From: Bradyrhizobium sp. RP6 | GTDB lineage: Bacteria; Pseudomonadota; Alphaproteobacteria; Rhizobiales; Xanthobacteraceae | Length of the DNA stretch: 64,000 nucleotides | Assembly (NCBI RefSeq): GCF_003837805.1 | Contig: NZ_RQIT01000007.1 | Location: 62,001-126,000, forward strand | Reading direction: 5' to 3' | Part shown: positions 52,082 to 63,489 of the stretch, in pieces | How positions within the stretch are numbered: the first letter of the stretch is position 1 | Layout: each line of letters starts with the position of its first letter | The notes under the pieces: model-generated | Seen by the model: the letters and a program-made list of their open reading frames with translations, nothing else | Database searches by the model: none | What the model was told of the DNA's origin: nothing | Made by a program: the position numbers and the translations under genes

Positions 52082-52148
52082 GCAAACATTATGGGCTTGC
52101 CGAGTGCCGCGCAGCAACAGCCGAGGTCGCATGTCAGTCATGCGGAAA

Positions 52149-53072
52149 TTAGGACGGCCAGCGCTGCGCCTTGCTCACCACGAAGTCGCGGAACACCTGC
52201 ACGCGGGCGACGGTCTTCAACTCCTCGGGATAGACGAAGTAGGTGTCGAGCTGGATCGAGTCCGACTCGCCGAACAGCTGCACGAGTTTGTTCTGCTCCT
52301 CGACGAGATAGTCCGGCAGCGCGGCGATGCCGAGGCCCTGCTGGCAGGCGCGCACGAGACCGAGGATGTTGTTGACCTTGAAATAGGCTTCGCGCGGGCC
52401 GGAGCCGTTGCGCCCGGCTTCGATCAGCCAATTGCGGTTCTGAAGATGCGGCGCGAAGCTGCCGTCGCTGAGCGTGATGATGCGGTGGGAGTCGAGCTCC
52501 TCCAGCGTGCGCGGCGTGCCGAAGCGCTTGATGTATTCCGGCGAGCAATAGGCGTGGAAGCCCATCGCGAACAGCTTGCGCTGGATCAGGTCCGGCTGGG
52601 TCGGCTTGCGCGTGCGGATCGCGACATCGGCCTCGCGCATCGACAGATCGAGCTCCTCGTCGGTAACGATCAGCGAGATGCGGATCTCCGGATAGAGCGC
52701 AGTGAACTCGCCGAGCCGCGGGATCAGCCAGTTGATGCCGACGCCGGGCGTGGTGGTGATCTTGAGGTCGCCGCTGGGCCGCTCGCGGCTGTCGGTCAGC
52801 TTGGCGCGAGCCGCCTGCAGCTGCATGAACACGTCATGCGCGGTGCGGAAGAGCAGGTCGCCCTGCTCGGTGAGGATCAGGCCGCGGGCGTGGCGGTGGA
52901 ACAGCGAGACTGAAAGCTCCTGCTCCAGCGCGGAGACCTGGCGCGACACCGCCGATTGCGACAGGCCGAGCTGCTCGCCCGCATGCGTGAAGCTGCCCGC
53001 TTCCGCCGCCGCGTGAAACACCTTCAGCTTGTCCCAATCCATATCCGTAAATCCGTCGCGTGTTCGAGGCAT
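52149..53072 (-). CDS. lsrB: LysR-type regulator, LsrB/VtlR-like
   Basis: A 307-residue LysR protein. WDKLKVFHAAAEAGSFTHAGEQLGLSQSAVSRQVSALEQEL is the HTH, and LFHRHARGLILTEQGDLLFRTAHDV and DLIQRKLF are close to Sinorhizobium LsrB and Brucella VtlR. These control oxidative-stress, envelope genes and the AbcR sRNA. It is transcribed from trxB, whose stop lies four bases upstream. An alternative start MDWDKLK is at 53042. The adjacency to trxB is conserved in Rhizobiales and supports the name. Its sensing cysteines cannot be confirmed from sequence alone. Confidence 0.88.
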   Translation of the reverse strand: MPRTRDGFTDMDWDKLKVFHAAAEAGSFTHAGEQLGLSQSAVSRQVSALEQELSVSLFHRHARGLILTEQGDLLFRTAHDVFMQLQAARAKLTDSRERPSGDLKITTTPGVGINWLIPRLGEFTALYPEIRISLIVTDEELDLSMREADVAIRTRKPTQPDLIQRKLFAMGFHAYCSPEYIKRFGTPRTLEELDSHRIITLSDGSFAPHLQNRNWLIEAGRNGSGPREAYFKVNNILGLVRACQQGLGIAALPDYLVEEQNKLVQLFGESDSIQLDTYFVYPEELKTVARVQVFRDFVVSKAQRWPS

Positions 53073-53076
53073 GATG

Positions 53077-54042
53077 TTATTCCGCTGCCGCGCGCTCGCT
53101 GGCGCGAAGGGCCAAGAAACGTTCGGCTTCGAGTGCGGCCATGCAGCCGAGGCCGGCGGCCGTCACGGCCTGGCGATAGGTTTCGTCGGCCACGTCGCCG
53201 GCGGCGAACAGGCCGGGCACCGAGGTGGCGGTCGAGTTCGGGGCGACCTCGACATAGCCCGACGGTTTCAGCTTGACCTGGTCCTTGACGAGCTCGGTGG
53301 CGGGTGCGTGGCCGATGGCGATGAAGACGCCGTCAGTCTTCACGTCCGTGAGCGCGCCGGTCTTGACGTTCTTGAGCCGGACATGGGTGACCTTGTTCGG
53401 GGTCTCGGTGCCGCAGATCTCGTCGACGGCCGAGTCCCAGATCACCTTGATCTTCGGGTGCTTGAACAGGCGTTCCTGCAGGATGCGCTCGGCGCGGAAG
53501 TGATCGCGACGATGCACGATGGTGACCTGCGAGGCATGATTGGTGAGGTACAGGGCTTCCTCGACCGCGGTGTTGCCGCCGCCGACCACGATCACGTCCT
53601 TGCCCCGGTAGAAGAAGCCGTCGCAGGTGGCGCAGGCCGATACGCCGCCGCCCTGGAACTTGGCTTCGGACGCCAGCCCGAGCCAGCGCGCCTGCGCGCC
53701 CGTGGCGAGGATCACGGTGTCGGCGAGATAGACGTCGCCGCTGTCGCAGGTGAGGCGGAAGGGCCGCTGCGCAGTCTCTAATCTGGTGACCAGGTCGGTG
53801 ACGATCCTGGTGCCGACATGGACCGCCTGCTTCTCCATCTGCTCCATCAGCCAGGGGCCCTGGATCACGTCGGCGAAGCCCGGATAGTTCTCGACGTCGG
53901 TGGTGATGGTGAGCTGGCCGCCGGGCTGGATACCCTGGATCAGAATCGGCTCGAGCATCGCGCGCGCGGCATAGATCGCCGCCGTGTAGCCAGCAGGGCC
54001 AGAGCCGATAATGACGACCTTTGCATGTACAGGAGCGGACAT
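53077..54042 (-). CDS. trxB: Thioredoxin-disulfide reductase
   Basis: A 321-residue FAD/NADPH flavoenzyme that reduces thioredoxin. VVIIGSGPAGYTAAIYAARA binds FAD. Redox cysteines are Cys137 and Cys140 in SACATCDGFFYRGK. VIVVGGGNTAVEEALYLTNHAS binds NADPH, and PGLFAAGDVADETYRQAVTAAGLGCMAALEA is the terminal FAD motif. It heads the operon with lsrB, while the Lrp gene is divergent. Length matches the low-molecular-weight TrxB. Confidence 0.97.
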   Translation of the reverse strand: MSAPVHAKVVIIGSGPAGYTAAIYAARAMLEPILIQGIQPGGQLTITTDVENYPGFADVIQGPWLMEQMEKQAVHVGTRIVTDLVTRLETAQRPFRLTCDSGDVYLADTVILATGAQARWLGLASEAKFQGGGVSACATCDGFFYRGKDVIVVGGGNTAVEEALYLTNHASQVTIVHRRDHFRAERILQERLFKHPKIKVIWDSAVDEICGTETPNKVTHVRLKNVKTGALTDVKTDGVFIAIGHAPATELVKDQVKLKPSGYVEVAPNSTATSVPGLFAAGDVADETYRQAVTAAGLGCMAALEAERFLALRASERAAAE

Positions 54043-54150
54043 TTCGATGGAGGCCTTTCACGGGGGATCTGCAGCGCGAGCGCGGAACGTGCCGGGAGGT
54101 CTCGCGGAGGCGCTGAAATATCAGAGCTAATCTAAGCCTTCTGGTGAGCT

Positions 54151-54233
54151 ATGCAAGAATTGCATTCCCTCTCGGCGGATTTTTCCAACAGGGAACAAAA
54201 GTCGATTGCGCTGCGCGCGCAACAAAATTGCGC
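54151..54233. promoter_or_regulatory. Two inverted repeats in the trxB-Lrp divergent promoter region
   Basis: ATGCAA-GAA-TTGCAT (54151-54165) and GCGCAA-CAAAA-TTGCGC (54217-54233) share the TTGC half. They lie between trxB (54042) and the Lrp start (54309), where an autoregulated Lrp dimer would bind. Confidence 0.5.
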
Positions 54234-54308
54234 TGGCGGTGCGGACTGGGCTATGACGATTTCGAGAAACCATCCACTACCGCTGCAAAGGGCAGGAGTT
54301 CCAATCAC

Positions 54309-54788
54309 GTGTCGCGGAACCTAGACGAGATCGACCTGAAAATTCTCGCCGAGATTCAGGCCGACGGTCGAATCACGAATGTCGAGCTGGCCAAGCGCGT
54401 CGGCATCTCTCCGCCCCCCTGCCTGCGCCGGGTCCGGGCGCTGGAGGAGGAGGGCTACATCCACGGCTACCGGGGCCTGCTCGACGCCCGCAAGCTCGGC
54501 TTCGACGTCACCGTGTTCGCGGCCGTGCACCTGTCCAGCCAGGCCGAGGCGGATTTGCGTGCTTTCGAGGAATTCGTCCGCGCCGAGCCCTTGGTGCGGG
54601 AATGCTGGATGCTGTCGGGCGAGGTCGATTTCATCCTCAAATGCGTCGCCCCTGACATGGCGACCTTCCAGGATTTCGTCACGCACCTGACTGCCGCGCC
54701 ACATGTCCGCAACGTGCGGACCTCGCTGGTGCTGCATAATTCGAAGTACGAGGCGGCCGTGCCGCTCGATGTGAAGGGAAGAAGGTAA
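54309..54788 (+). CDS. Lrp/AsnC-family transcriptional regulator
   Basis: A 159-residue regulator. The HTH is EIDLKILAEIQADGRITNVELAKRVGISPPPCLRRVRALEEEGYI (residues 6-50), and the C-terminal half is a RAM/ACT-like domain (VAPDMATFQDFVTHLTAAPHVRNVRTSLVL). It starts at a GTG with AGGAG ten bases upstream; the open frame runs on another 55 codons without similarity. It is divergent from trxB, a conserved pairing in Rhizobiales. Ligand unknown, probably an amino acid. Confidence 0.92.
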   Translation: MSRNLDEIDLKILAEIQADGRITNVELAKRVGISPPPCLRRVRALEEEGYIHGYRGLLDARKLGFDVTVFAAVHLSSQAEADLRAFEEFVRAEPLVRECWMLSGEVDFILKCVAPDMATFQDFVTHLTAAPHVRNVRTSLVLHNSKYEAAVPLDVKGRR

Positions 54789-54800
54789 GTCCCGCGAACT

Positions 54801-54896
54801 CGTGCCCCGGACGCGGCGCAGCAACGTTAAGGGCGTGCCAGTGCGTCCGGGACACGAGACGCAGAAACAAAAAGGCCGCGCACTGCGCGGCCTTTT
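54801..54896 (+). terminator. Palindrome and terminator after the Lrp gene
   Basis: CTCGTGCCCCGGACGC ... GCGTCCGGGACACGAG (54801-54859) is an inverted repeat, followed by AAAAAGGCCGCG, loop CACTG, CGCGGCCTTTTC (54869-54896), a Rho-independent terminator usable by both the Lrp gene and the converging greA. Confidence 0.9.
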
Positions 54897-54929
54897 CGAA
54901 GATATCATCTCAGCGCAGGCGGCAAATGC

Positions 54930-55403
54930 TTACCGCCACTCCACCTTGGTGATCTCATAGGCCTTGGCGCCGCCCGGCGTGTTGACCTCGACCGAGGCGC
55001 CTTTCTTCTTGCCGATCAACGCGCGCGCGAGCGGCGACGTGATGGAGATGCGGCCCTTCTTGGCGTCGGCCTCGACCTCACCGACGATCTGCCACACCGT
55101 CTTCTTTTCGGTGTCCTCGTCGACCAGCGTCACGGTAGCACCGAACTTGATGGTGTCGCCGGAGAGCTTGGAGATGTCGATGATGTCGGCGCGCGCGAGC
55201 TTGTCCTCGAGCTCGGCAATGCGGCCTTCATTGTGGGACTGCTCTTCCTTCGCGGCATGATATTCCGCGTTTTCCGACAGGTCTCCGTGCGAGCGCGCCT
55301 CCGCGATATGCTCGATGATCCGCGGACGATCCACGGACTGGCGCTGCTTCAATTCTTCCCCGAGCGCGACAAAGCCGGCCTGGGTCATCGGAACCTTTTC
55401 CAT
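54930..55403 (-). CDS. greA: Transcription elongation factor GreA
   Basis: A 157-residue GreA. The N-terminal coiled coil carries [15 protein letters not shown] and [30 protein letters not shown], whose acidic tip (DLSEN) reaches the RNA polymerase active site to stimulate transcript cleavage. The C-terminal FKBP-like domain is [26 protein letters not shown] ... [23 protein letters not shown]. It lies 213 bases after carB on the same strand, the usual order in Rhizobiales. Confidence 0.97.
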   Translation of the reverse strand: MEKVPMTQAGFVALGEELKQRQSVDRPRIIEHIAEARSHGDLSENAEYHAAKEEQSHNEGRIAELEDKLARADIIDISKLSGDTIKFGATVTLVDEDTEKKTVWQIVGEVEADAKKGRISITSPLARALIGKKKGASVEVNTPGGAKAYEITKVEWR

Positions 55404-55616
55404 CGTCTCTCTCGTCCTTCGATCGTGCGCCCGAAACGCGATGGGCGCCGCAACCTTGATTCGTCAGTGTCTCCGGAGCCCAACGCGAGGGCTGCCGGAC
55501 GTTGACAGATATGGGCTTTTAGCGCCGGAACAGAACCACCACCTGGCCGGACAGTTCCTCCGGCCATTGTGGCTTCATCGCCAATCACTTAGCTGCGGCT
55601 TCGTCGGAGCTAGCGA

Positions 55617-59081
<3,465 letters not shown>

Positions 59082-59110
59082 CAACTCTCGCCGAAGTGGA
59101 ATTTTGGCAC

Positions 59111-59138
59111 AAAAAAAAGGCGCGCTGCTGCGCGTCCC
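59111..59138 (-). terminator. Rho-independent terminator after the MFS gene
   Basis: On the minus strand GGACGCGC, loop AGCA, GCGCGCC then TTTTTTTT: GC stem with one bulge, between the MFS stop (59224) and carB. Confidence 0.85.
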
Positions 59139-59223
59139 TTTGGCCGAGAGCGCGGTGGTCTCCCTCGCGCGCGGGTGGGTCTTAGACCAGTTTTAGGGGC
59201 GGCGAAACCCCGAAAAACGCCCA

Positions 59224-60393
59224 TCAACCGGCAATTTTGACGGGTTTTGGCCGGACCTGCCAGCCACGGGCGAGGTGCACCAGGAGCGAGGCCGCAACGC
59301 TCGTTCCGCCGATCCAGCCGAGGTCGGTCGGTGAGAGGGTGACCAGCGCTGCGCCGCCCAGGGCTCCGCCGATCGCGAAGCCGAGATACATCGACGAGGC
59401 GTTGAGCGAGAGCGCAATCATCGAAGCCTGCGGCTCGATCCGGATGATGCTGGCGAGCTGGGCCGGATAGAACGCCCATCCCGAGATGCCCCAGAGGAAG
59501 ATCGCGCCCAGCACGGCGTAATGCGCCTGTCCGGGCATCAGCTTCAGCACCAGCGAATGCAGGAACAGGGCGCCCGCCATGCCGGCGAGCCCGAGGCCTG
59601 CGGTGGCGAGCGTGCCGAGCCGGTCGGCCAGGACGCCGCCAAGCATGTTTCCGATCGCGGCGGCGCCGCCGAACACCAGCAGTGCCAGGCTGATTTGCGA
59701 GGCGTCGAAGCCGAGCCCGCGCAGCGGGACCGCGAAATATGTGAACACAGTGAAGCCGCCCAGTGCCCACAACATCGTGATCAGCAGGGCGGTCACAACA
59801 TGGCCGTGTCGCGCCACCGCCAGCCGCTCGCCGAGCGAGGCCGTATTGCGCGGCAGGCCGCGGGGCAGACCGAGCAGGAGGCCGGCGAGCGCAACAGTGC
59901 CGATCAGGGCGACCATGGCAAATGTCGCGCGCCAACCGAGCAGGCTGCCGACGAGATTGCCGAAGGGAACGCCGACCACGGTCGCAACCGTGAGCCCCGC
60001 GGTAACGAGCGCCACCGCGCGGCCGCGCCGTTCGGGCGCGGCGACCGCCACGGACACCGCAAGCGCCGTCGGCATGCACAGCCCCGAGCCCAGCGCCATC
60101 AGCATCCGCGAGGCCAGCAGCAGGGCGTAGTTGGATGCCACCATGGCCGCGAGGTTGCCGGCGATGAAGGTCGCCAGCGCCAGGGCCAGCACGGTGCGGC
60201 GGTCGATGTTGTTCAGCGCCACGGTGAGGATCGGCGAGCCCACCGCATAGGTGAGGGCGTAGGCGGTGACCAATTGGCCCGCGGCCGAAACCGAAACTGA
60301 GAGGTCGCTCGCGATTGCCGGCAAAAGTCCTGCGATGACAAAGCCTTCGGTGCCGATCGCAAAGGCCGCCAGGGCCAGCCAGACCACGCTCAT
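59224..60393 (-). CDS. MFS transporter (DHA1 drug-efflux type)
   Basis: A 389-residue twelve-span MFS protein. VWLALAAFAIGTEGFVIAGLLPAIASDLSVSVSAAGQLVTAYALTYAVGSP opens the first half in the form of the DHA1/YdhP-like arabinose-efflux group, and GGVLADRLGTLATAGLGLAG is in the second half. A start at the TTG 60414 would lie inside an operator, so MSVVWLAL at 60393, directly before the first span, is preferred. The divergent ArsR-type gene with its twin operators probably represses it. Substrate unknown. Confidence 0.9.
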   Translation of the reverse strand: MSVVWLALAAFAIGTEGFVIAGLLPAIASDLSVSVSAAGQLVTAYALTYAVGSPILTVALNNIDRRTVLALALATFIAGNLAAMVASNYALLLASRMLMALGSGLCMPTALAVSVAVAAPERRGRAVALVTAGLTVATVVGVPFGNLVGSLLGWRATFAMVALIGTVALAGLLLGLPRGLPRNTASLGERLAVARHGHVVTALLITMLWALGGFTVFTYFAVPLRGLGFDASQISLALLVFGGAAAIGNMLGGVLADRLGTLATAGLGLAGMAGALFLHSLVLKLMPGQAHYAVLGAIFLWGISGWAFYPAQLASIIRIEPQASMIALSLNASSMYLGFAIGGALGGAALVTLSPTDLGWIGGTSVAASLLVHLARGWQVRPKPVKIAG

Positions 60394-60408
60394 TGGAAAA
60401 GTCCATAT

Positions 60409-60474
60409 GTTCAACGGTTATTGAACTATTCAATGCTGCGGCCCAGGAGTCAATTGGTTCAAGAACTATTGAAC
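60409..60474. promoter_or_regulatory. Twin operators GTTCAA-N6-TTGAAC in the MFS/ArsR divergent promoter
   Basis: Two 18-base inverted repeats: GTTCAA-CGGTTA-TTGAAC (60409-60426) and GTTCAA-GAACTA-TTGAAC (60457-60474), 48 bases apart, plus ATTGAA-CTA-TTCAAT between. The perfect half-site conservation points to a dimeric repressor, most simply the ArsR-like protein encoded next to it. Confidence 0.75.
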
Positions 60475-60502
60475 ATAATGGCCGCGTCGCTATGATCTGA
60501 AC

Positions 60503-60880
60503 ATGAGCCGCACGCCACTTCACCCGACCCGCGGGCAGATCGAGCTGCCGATGGTGCTGGATTGCCTGAGCGATCCGATCCGGCTCGCCATCGTCTACCA
60601 GCTCGCCCTGCAGGAACGTGTCAGCAGCGAACTATGCTGCGGCGACTTCAGCGGCCTCGGCGGCAAGTCGAACCTCGCCTACCATTTCGCCAAGCTGCGC
60701 GAATGCGGCCTGATGCAGACGCGCGTGGCGGGGACCAACCGGTTCATGCGCCTGCGCCGCGAGGATCTGGACGCGCGGTTTCCGGGTCTGCTCGATGCGG
60801 TGATCAGCTCCGCGGCCAAGGATGCGGACCGGCTTCAACTGCTGCCGGAGTGCAAAGTGGTTGAGGCGGATCGCAGCTGA
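60503..60880 (+). CDS. ArsR-family winged-helix regulator
   Basis: A 125-residue regulator (MSRTPLHPTRGQIELPMVLDCLSDPIRLAIVYQLALQ...). CLSDPIRLAIVYQLA is the ArsR dimer-helix signature and NLAYHFAKLRECGLMQTRVAG the recognition helix with its wing. The two cysteines in ELCCGDF might bind metal or sense oxidation, but the classical ELCVCDL metal site is not present. It is divergent from the MFS pump, with two operators in between, and probably represses both. Confidence 0.88.
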   Translation: MSRTPLHPTRGQIELPMVLDCLSDPIRLAIVYQLALQERVSSELCCGDFSGLGGKSNLAYHFAKLRECGLMQTRVAGTNRFMRLRREDLDARFPGLLDAVISSAAKDADRLQLLPECKVVEADRS

Positions 60881-60983
60881 GCGGATTGCTGACATAGGTC
60901 CGGCTCCGCCCGTTCGGGCTTCGCCGCGGCAGCCTTCGCCACGAGCGGGCTTGCCGAGCCGAAGCTGCGCAAGCAGCGAAGGC

Positions 60984-61059
60984 TGGAGACCCGGCCTGGA
61001 TTTGAACCAGGATGAAGAGCGATGCACCGCCCCCGCGTAGACACTTCCGCCACCGGGCC
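60984..61059 (-). tRNA. tRNA-like gene with a non-canonical anticodon loop
   Basis: Minus-strand sequence of exactly 76 bases ending in encoded CCA. The acceptor is GGCCCGG/CCGGGTC, 7 pairs with one G-U, then U8. A D arm GCG/CGC follows, but its loop lacks the conserved GG. The T arm is perfect: CCTGG/CCAGG with TTCAAAT in the loop. The anticodon arm forms only as 5-6 pairs (GGGGCG/CGCTCT, two G-U) around a 6-8 base loop with GGTGCATC, so no standard U33 anticodon purine-37 arrangement can be placed; GCA (Cys) or TGC (Ala) are the only candidates. It is similar in plan to a tRNA-Leu that lost its core bases. It may be a tRNA pseudogene, or an RNA with another use. Confidence 0.55.
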
Positions 61060-61113
61060 GCGGCAATCATGTCCGATTGCAGTGCGACAAGCTACAACGG
61101 CTAATTGTTATGC

Positions 61114-61815
61114 TTAACGAACCAGAGGCGGCCGCGCGATGAAGGTCATGCGCCAGCGATTGTGGCCGATATTGCCATCGGCGCGCCGGACCGCGAATCC
61201 GGCCACCTTCAGCTTGGTGGTGATCTCGTCCTCGCTGTAGCGCTGCAGCCCGATCTTCGAACGCAACTGCCGGTAATCCGACAGCGCGGTGCTGATCAGC
61301 CCGATCAGCGCGTCCTTCAGGAAGCCGTGGCGCAGGCCGAAGCTGAGCAGCGCCATCACGTCTCTGGCCATGCCAACATTGGGCTGGAGAATGTCGCCCA
61401 GCACCAGCTTGCCGGAGGGCTTCAGGATACGGCGGATGTTGAGCAGTGCGGCATCGAGCTCCTCGGGCGTCATGTATTGCGCGACCGAGTTCATCACGAC
61501 GAGGTCGATCGACTGGTCCTGCATCTTGCGGACATCGTCGAGCGAGCGGACGCGGATCTTGGTGTTCGGGGCAAACCGCGCGATCAGCCGGCCACGCACG
61601 CCCGGCGCGGGCTCGGCCAGAATCAGCTTGCCGCAGGCCGCTGCCACCTCGCTCGCCGACAGCGCTTCCCCGCAGGCATAGTCCAGCACCGTCGCATCGG
61701 GCGAGGGGATGTAGCCGATGATGTCCCGCGCAATGATCTGGAAGTGCAAGTCGCGATGCAGCTTGCTGACATAGATCGTATGCGTCGAGTCGTAATAATC
61801 GATCCAATCGTCCAT
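61114..61815 (-). CDS. SAM-dependent methyltransferase
   Basis: A 233-residue class I methyltransferase: HFQIIARDIIGYIPSPDATVLDYACGEALSASEVAAACGKLILAEPA carries a motif I with Cys-Gly-Glu in place of the common Gly-Cys-Gly, and LKPSGKLVLGDILQPN is post-motif IV. The start is the ATG at 61815 rather than the earlier TTG. Its substrate is unknown, but RRILKPSGKLVL is common in small-molecule or quinone methylases. It is not linked to the tRNA-like gene. Confidence 0.85.
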   Translation of the reverse strand: MDDWIDYYDSTHTIYVSKLHRDLHFQIIARDIIGYIPSPDATVLDYACGEALSASEVAAACGKLILAEPAPGVRGRLIARFAPNTKIRVRSLDDVRKMQDQSIDLVVMNSVAQYMTPEELDAALLNIRRILKPSGKLVLGDILQPNVGMARDVMALLSFGLRHGFLKDALIGLISTALSDYRQLRSKIGLQRYSEDEITTKLKVAGFAVRRADGNIGHNRWRMTFIARPPLVR

Positions 61816-61928
61816 GCTATTCAAAGGTCCCGGCAAACGGTTCCGATGGAGGAACCGGCGCTGCCCACCTTGCGTTAGGGGTGCGACGGCGCGCCGTCAA
61901 TGTCCGCGTCCTAACAGGAAGGTCTCCC

Positions 61929-62450
61929 GTGAGCAAAACCAGCAAGGTCTCGCCCGATCTCGATACCCCCACTGATCTGTCGTCCGACGGAGTCAAGAAG
62001 GTCTCGGAGGCGCTCAACGTGCTTCTGGCCGACGCGTTCGCGCTTTATCTCAAGACCAAGAATTTCCACTGGCACATCAGCGGGCGCCATTTCCGAGATT
62101 ACCATCTCCTGCTCGACGAGCAATCCGACCAGATCTTCGCCACCACCGACCAGCTCGCCGAGCGCGTCCGCAAGATCGGCGGCACCACGCTGAAGTCGAT
62201 CGGCCAGGTCGCAAAGCTCCAGACCATCAAGGACAACAACGAGGACTACGTCCCGCCGCGCGAGATGCTGCGCGAGCTGATGCAGGACAACAAGCACGTC
62301 GCCGCCGCGATGCGCAAGGCGCACGAGGTCTGCGACGAGGCCGGTGACGTCGCCAGCGCCAGCATCCTCGAAAACTTCATCGACGAGACCGAGCGCCGCA
62401 CCTGGTTCCTGTTCGAGGCGACCCGGCAGGAAGGTGCCAACGTGGCGTAG
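61929..62450 (+). CDS. dps: Dps-family DNA-binding ferritin
   Basis: A 173-residue Dps protein. LNVLLADAFALYLKTKNFHWHISGRHFRDYHLLLDEQSDQIFATTDQLAERVRKIGG contains the ferroxidase ligands (His in NFHWH and Asp/Glu in HLLLDEQSDQ). The fold oxidises iron with peroxide, stores it, and may bind DNA. The start is a GTG with AGGAAGG eight bases upstream. The N-terminal 25 residues are flexible as in other family members. It would protect against oxidative stress. Confidence 0.93.
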   Translation: MSKTSKVSPDLDTPTDLSSDGVKKVSEALNVLLADAFALYLKTKNFHWHISGRHFRDYHLLLDEQSDQIFATTDQLAERVRKIGGTTLKSIGQVAKLQTIKDNNEDYVPPREMLRELMQDNKHVAAAMRKAHEVCDEAGDVASASILENFIDETERRTWFLFEATRQEGANVA

Positions 62451-62462
62451 CAGGGATCCTGA

Positions 62463-62545
62463 GGTGGATTAGCCGAAGGCGTAGCCCACCACGTGTGCCT
62501 CGGCGGAACGGAAGAGGTGGATTACGCTTTGCTAATCCACCTACG
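62463..62545. repeat. Intergenic palindrome (GGTGGATTAGC ... GCTAATCCACC)
   Basis: GGTGGATTAGCCGAAGGCGTA and TACGCTTTGCTAATCCACC are inverted arms with TAGCCCACCACGTGT in between. It lies between the Dps stop and the converging cupin gene, probably ending both transcripts. Confidence 0.85.
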
Positions 62546-62560
62546 GTACTGCGTTTGCGG

Positions 62561-63082
62561 CTACCGCCACAGCCGCATCAGTGCGCCATCCTTGCCCGTC
62601 ACCGGATCCGCCGGCGGCAGCGCGACTTGCGGAATCGTCTTCAGCGCCCTGGCATGATTCTCCGGGGTCGCCCGCGTGATCTCCATCCTCGCGCCAGGCG
62701 GGTAGGCGCCGATGATGCAGAAATCCTCGCTCGCCTGGATGCATTGATGCCCGGTGCCGGCCGGCAGGATCGCGACGTCGCCGGCCTTGATCCGAAGCTC
62801 CTGGCCATGGTCGCCGCCGAAGCGAACGCGGGCATTGCCGCGCGCGACGCCGAGCGCTTCGTGCACCGTCGCGTGATAATGCAGGTAGTCGTAGACGCCG
62901 TTGCGCCACGTCCCGCCCCAGCCGTTGCCTTCGAACAGGTCTTCGATGGTCTCTTCCGGATGCTTCGGATCGAGCTTCAACGCGCCCTGGTAGACCAGGA
63001 ACGGAAGGATGTTGTTCGGCACGAGGCCATCGTCTTCGAACACGATGGCGAGCGGCTCGGCATTGTCGCGGGCGACGGACAT
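62561..63082 (-). CDS. Cupin-domain protein (YjlB-like)
   Basis: A 173-residue cupin. NNILPFLVYQGALKL ... GNGWGGTWRNGVYDYLHYHATVHEALGVARGNARVRFGG is the YjlB family pattern, with metal ligands HYHATVHE; the second motif is KAGDVAILPAGTGHQCI. The role is unknown; it could bind a metal and a small ligand. GGGAG lies five bases before the ATG; earlier in-frame codons lack similarity. Confidence 0.88.
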   Translation of the reverse strand: MSVARDNAEPLAIVFEDDGLVPNNILPFLVYQGALKLDPKHPEETIEDLFEGNGWGGTWRNGVYDYLHYHATVHEALGVARGNARVRFGGDHGQELRIKAGDVAILPAGTGHQCIQASEDFCIIGAYPPGARMEITRATPENHARALKTIPQVALPPADPVTGKDGALMRLWR

Positions 63083-63227
63083 GGGGGCTCCCACTGGCAA
63101 CGGACCGGAATCAAGAGGGCACAGGCCCTCTTGTTCCGCACGACACTCCATACGTCGGCTTGACCGAGATCAAGGCGCCGGCGGCCAATGGCGGGCACGC
63201 AGATCGAAGCGAAGGAGGGGGAACGCC

Positions 63228-63443
63228 ATGTACGCATCCGACGTTGCGCAGCGTCATTTTTCGGCCGCCGTCGACGAGGCGGAGACAGCGGGCCTGGGGC
63301 ACGAAGCCGTCTGCCGGGCATTGCTCAATTTGGTGGTTTCGAAATATCTGGAAACGAGGTCGGTCGCCGACATCCAGGCGGAACTGCGCTTCATCGCCGA
63401 GAACTGCGATCCCGACACCGACTTCATGTTCATGCGTCCATGA
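63228..63443 (+). CDS. Small conserved hypothetical protein
   Basis: A 71-residue helical protein (MYASDVAQRHFSAAVDEAETAGLGHEAVCRALLNLVVSKYLETRSVADIQAELRFIAENCDPDTDFMFMRP). GGAGGGGG lies before the ATG. The pattern of a helix-rich body ending in DPDTDFMFMRP is frequent in short Bradyrhizobium proteins. No partner or domain is recognised. Confidence 0.75.
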   Translation: MYASDVAQRHFSAAVDEAETAGLGHEAVCRALLNLVVSKYLETRSVADIQAELRFIAENCDPDTDFMFMRP

Positions 63444-63489
63444 CGGAGCCGGGCCCCGACGGACTCTTCCGCCGGGTGGTGTTGTCGCC

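Noticed and set aside
52058..52375. Plus-strand frame MRNAKAQRANIM... with a superb GGAGGAGGGGG before it
   Set aside because: It runs into the antisense of lsrB and reads as low-complexity Arg/Ser. The same G-rich stretch is better explained as the complement of the anti-Shine-Dalgarno motif of the minus-strand sRNA candidate.
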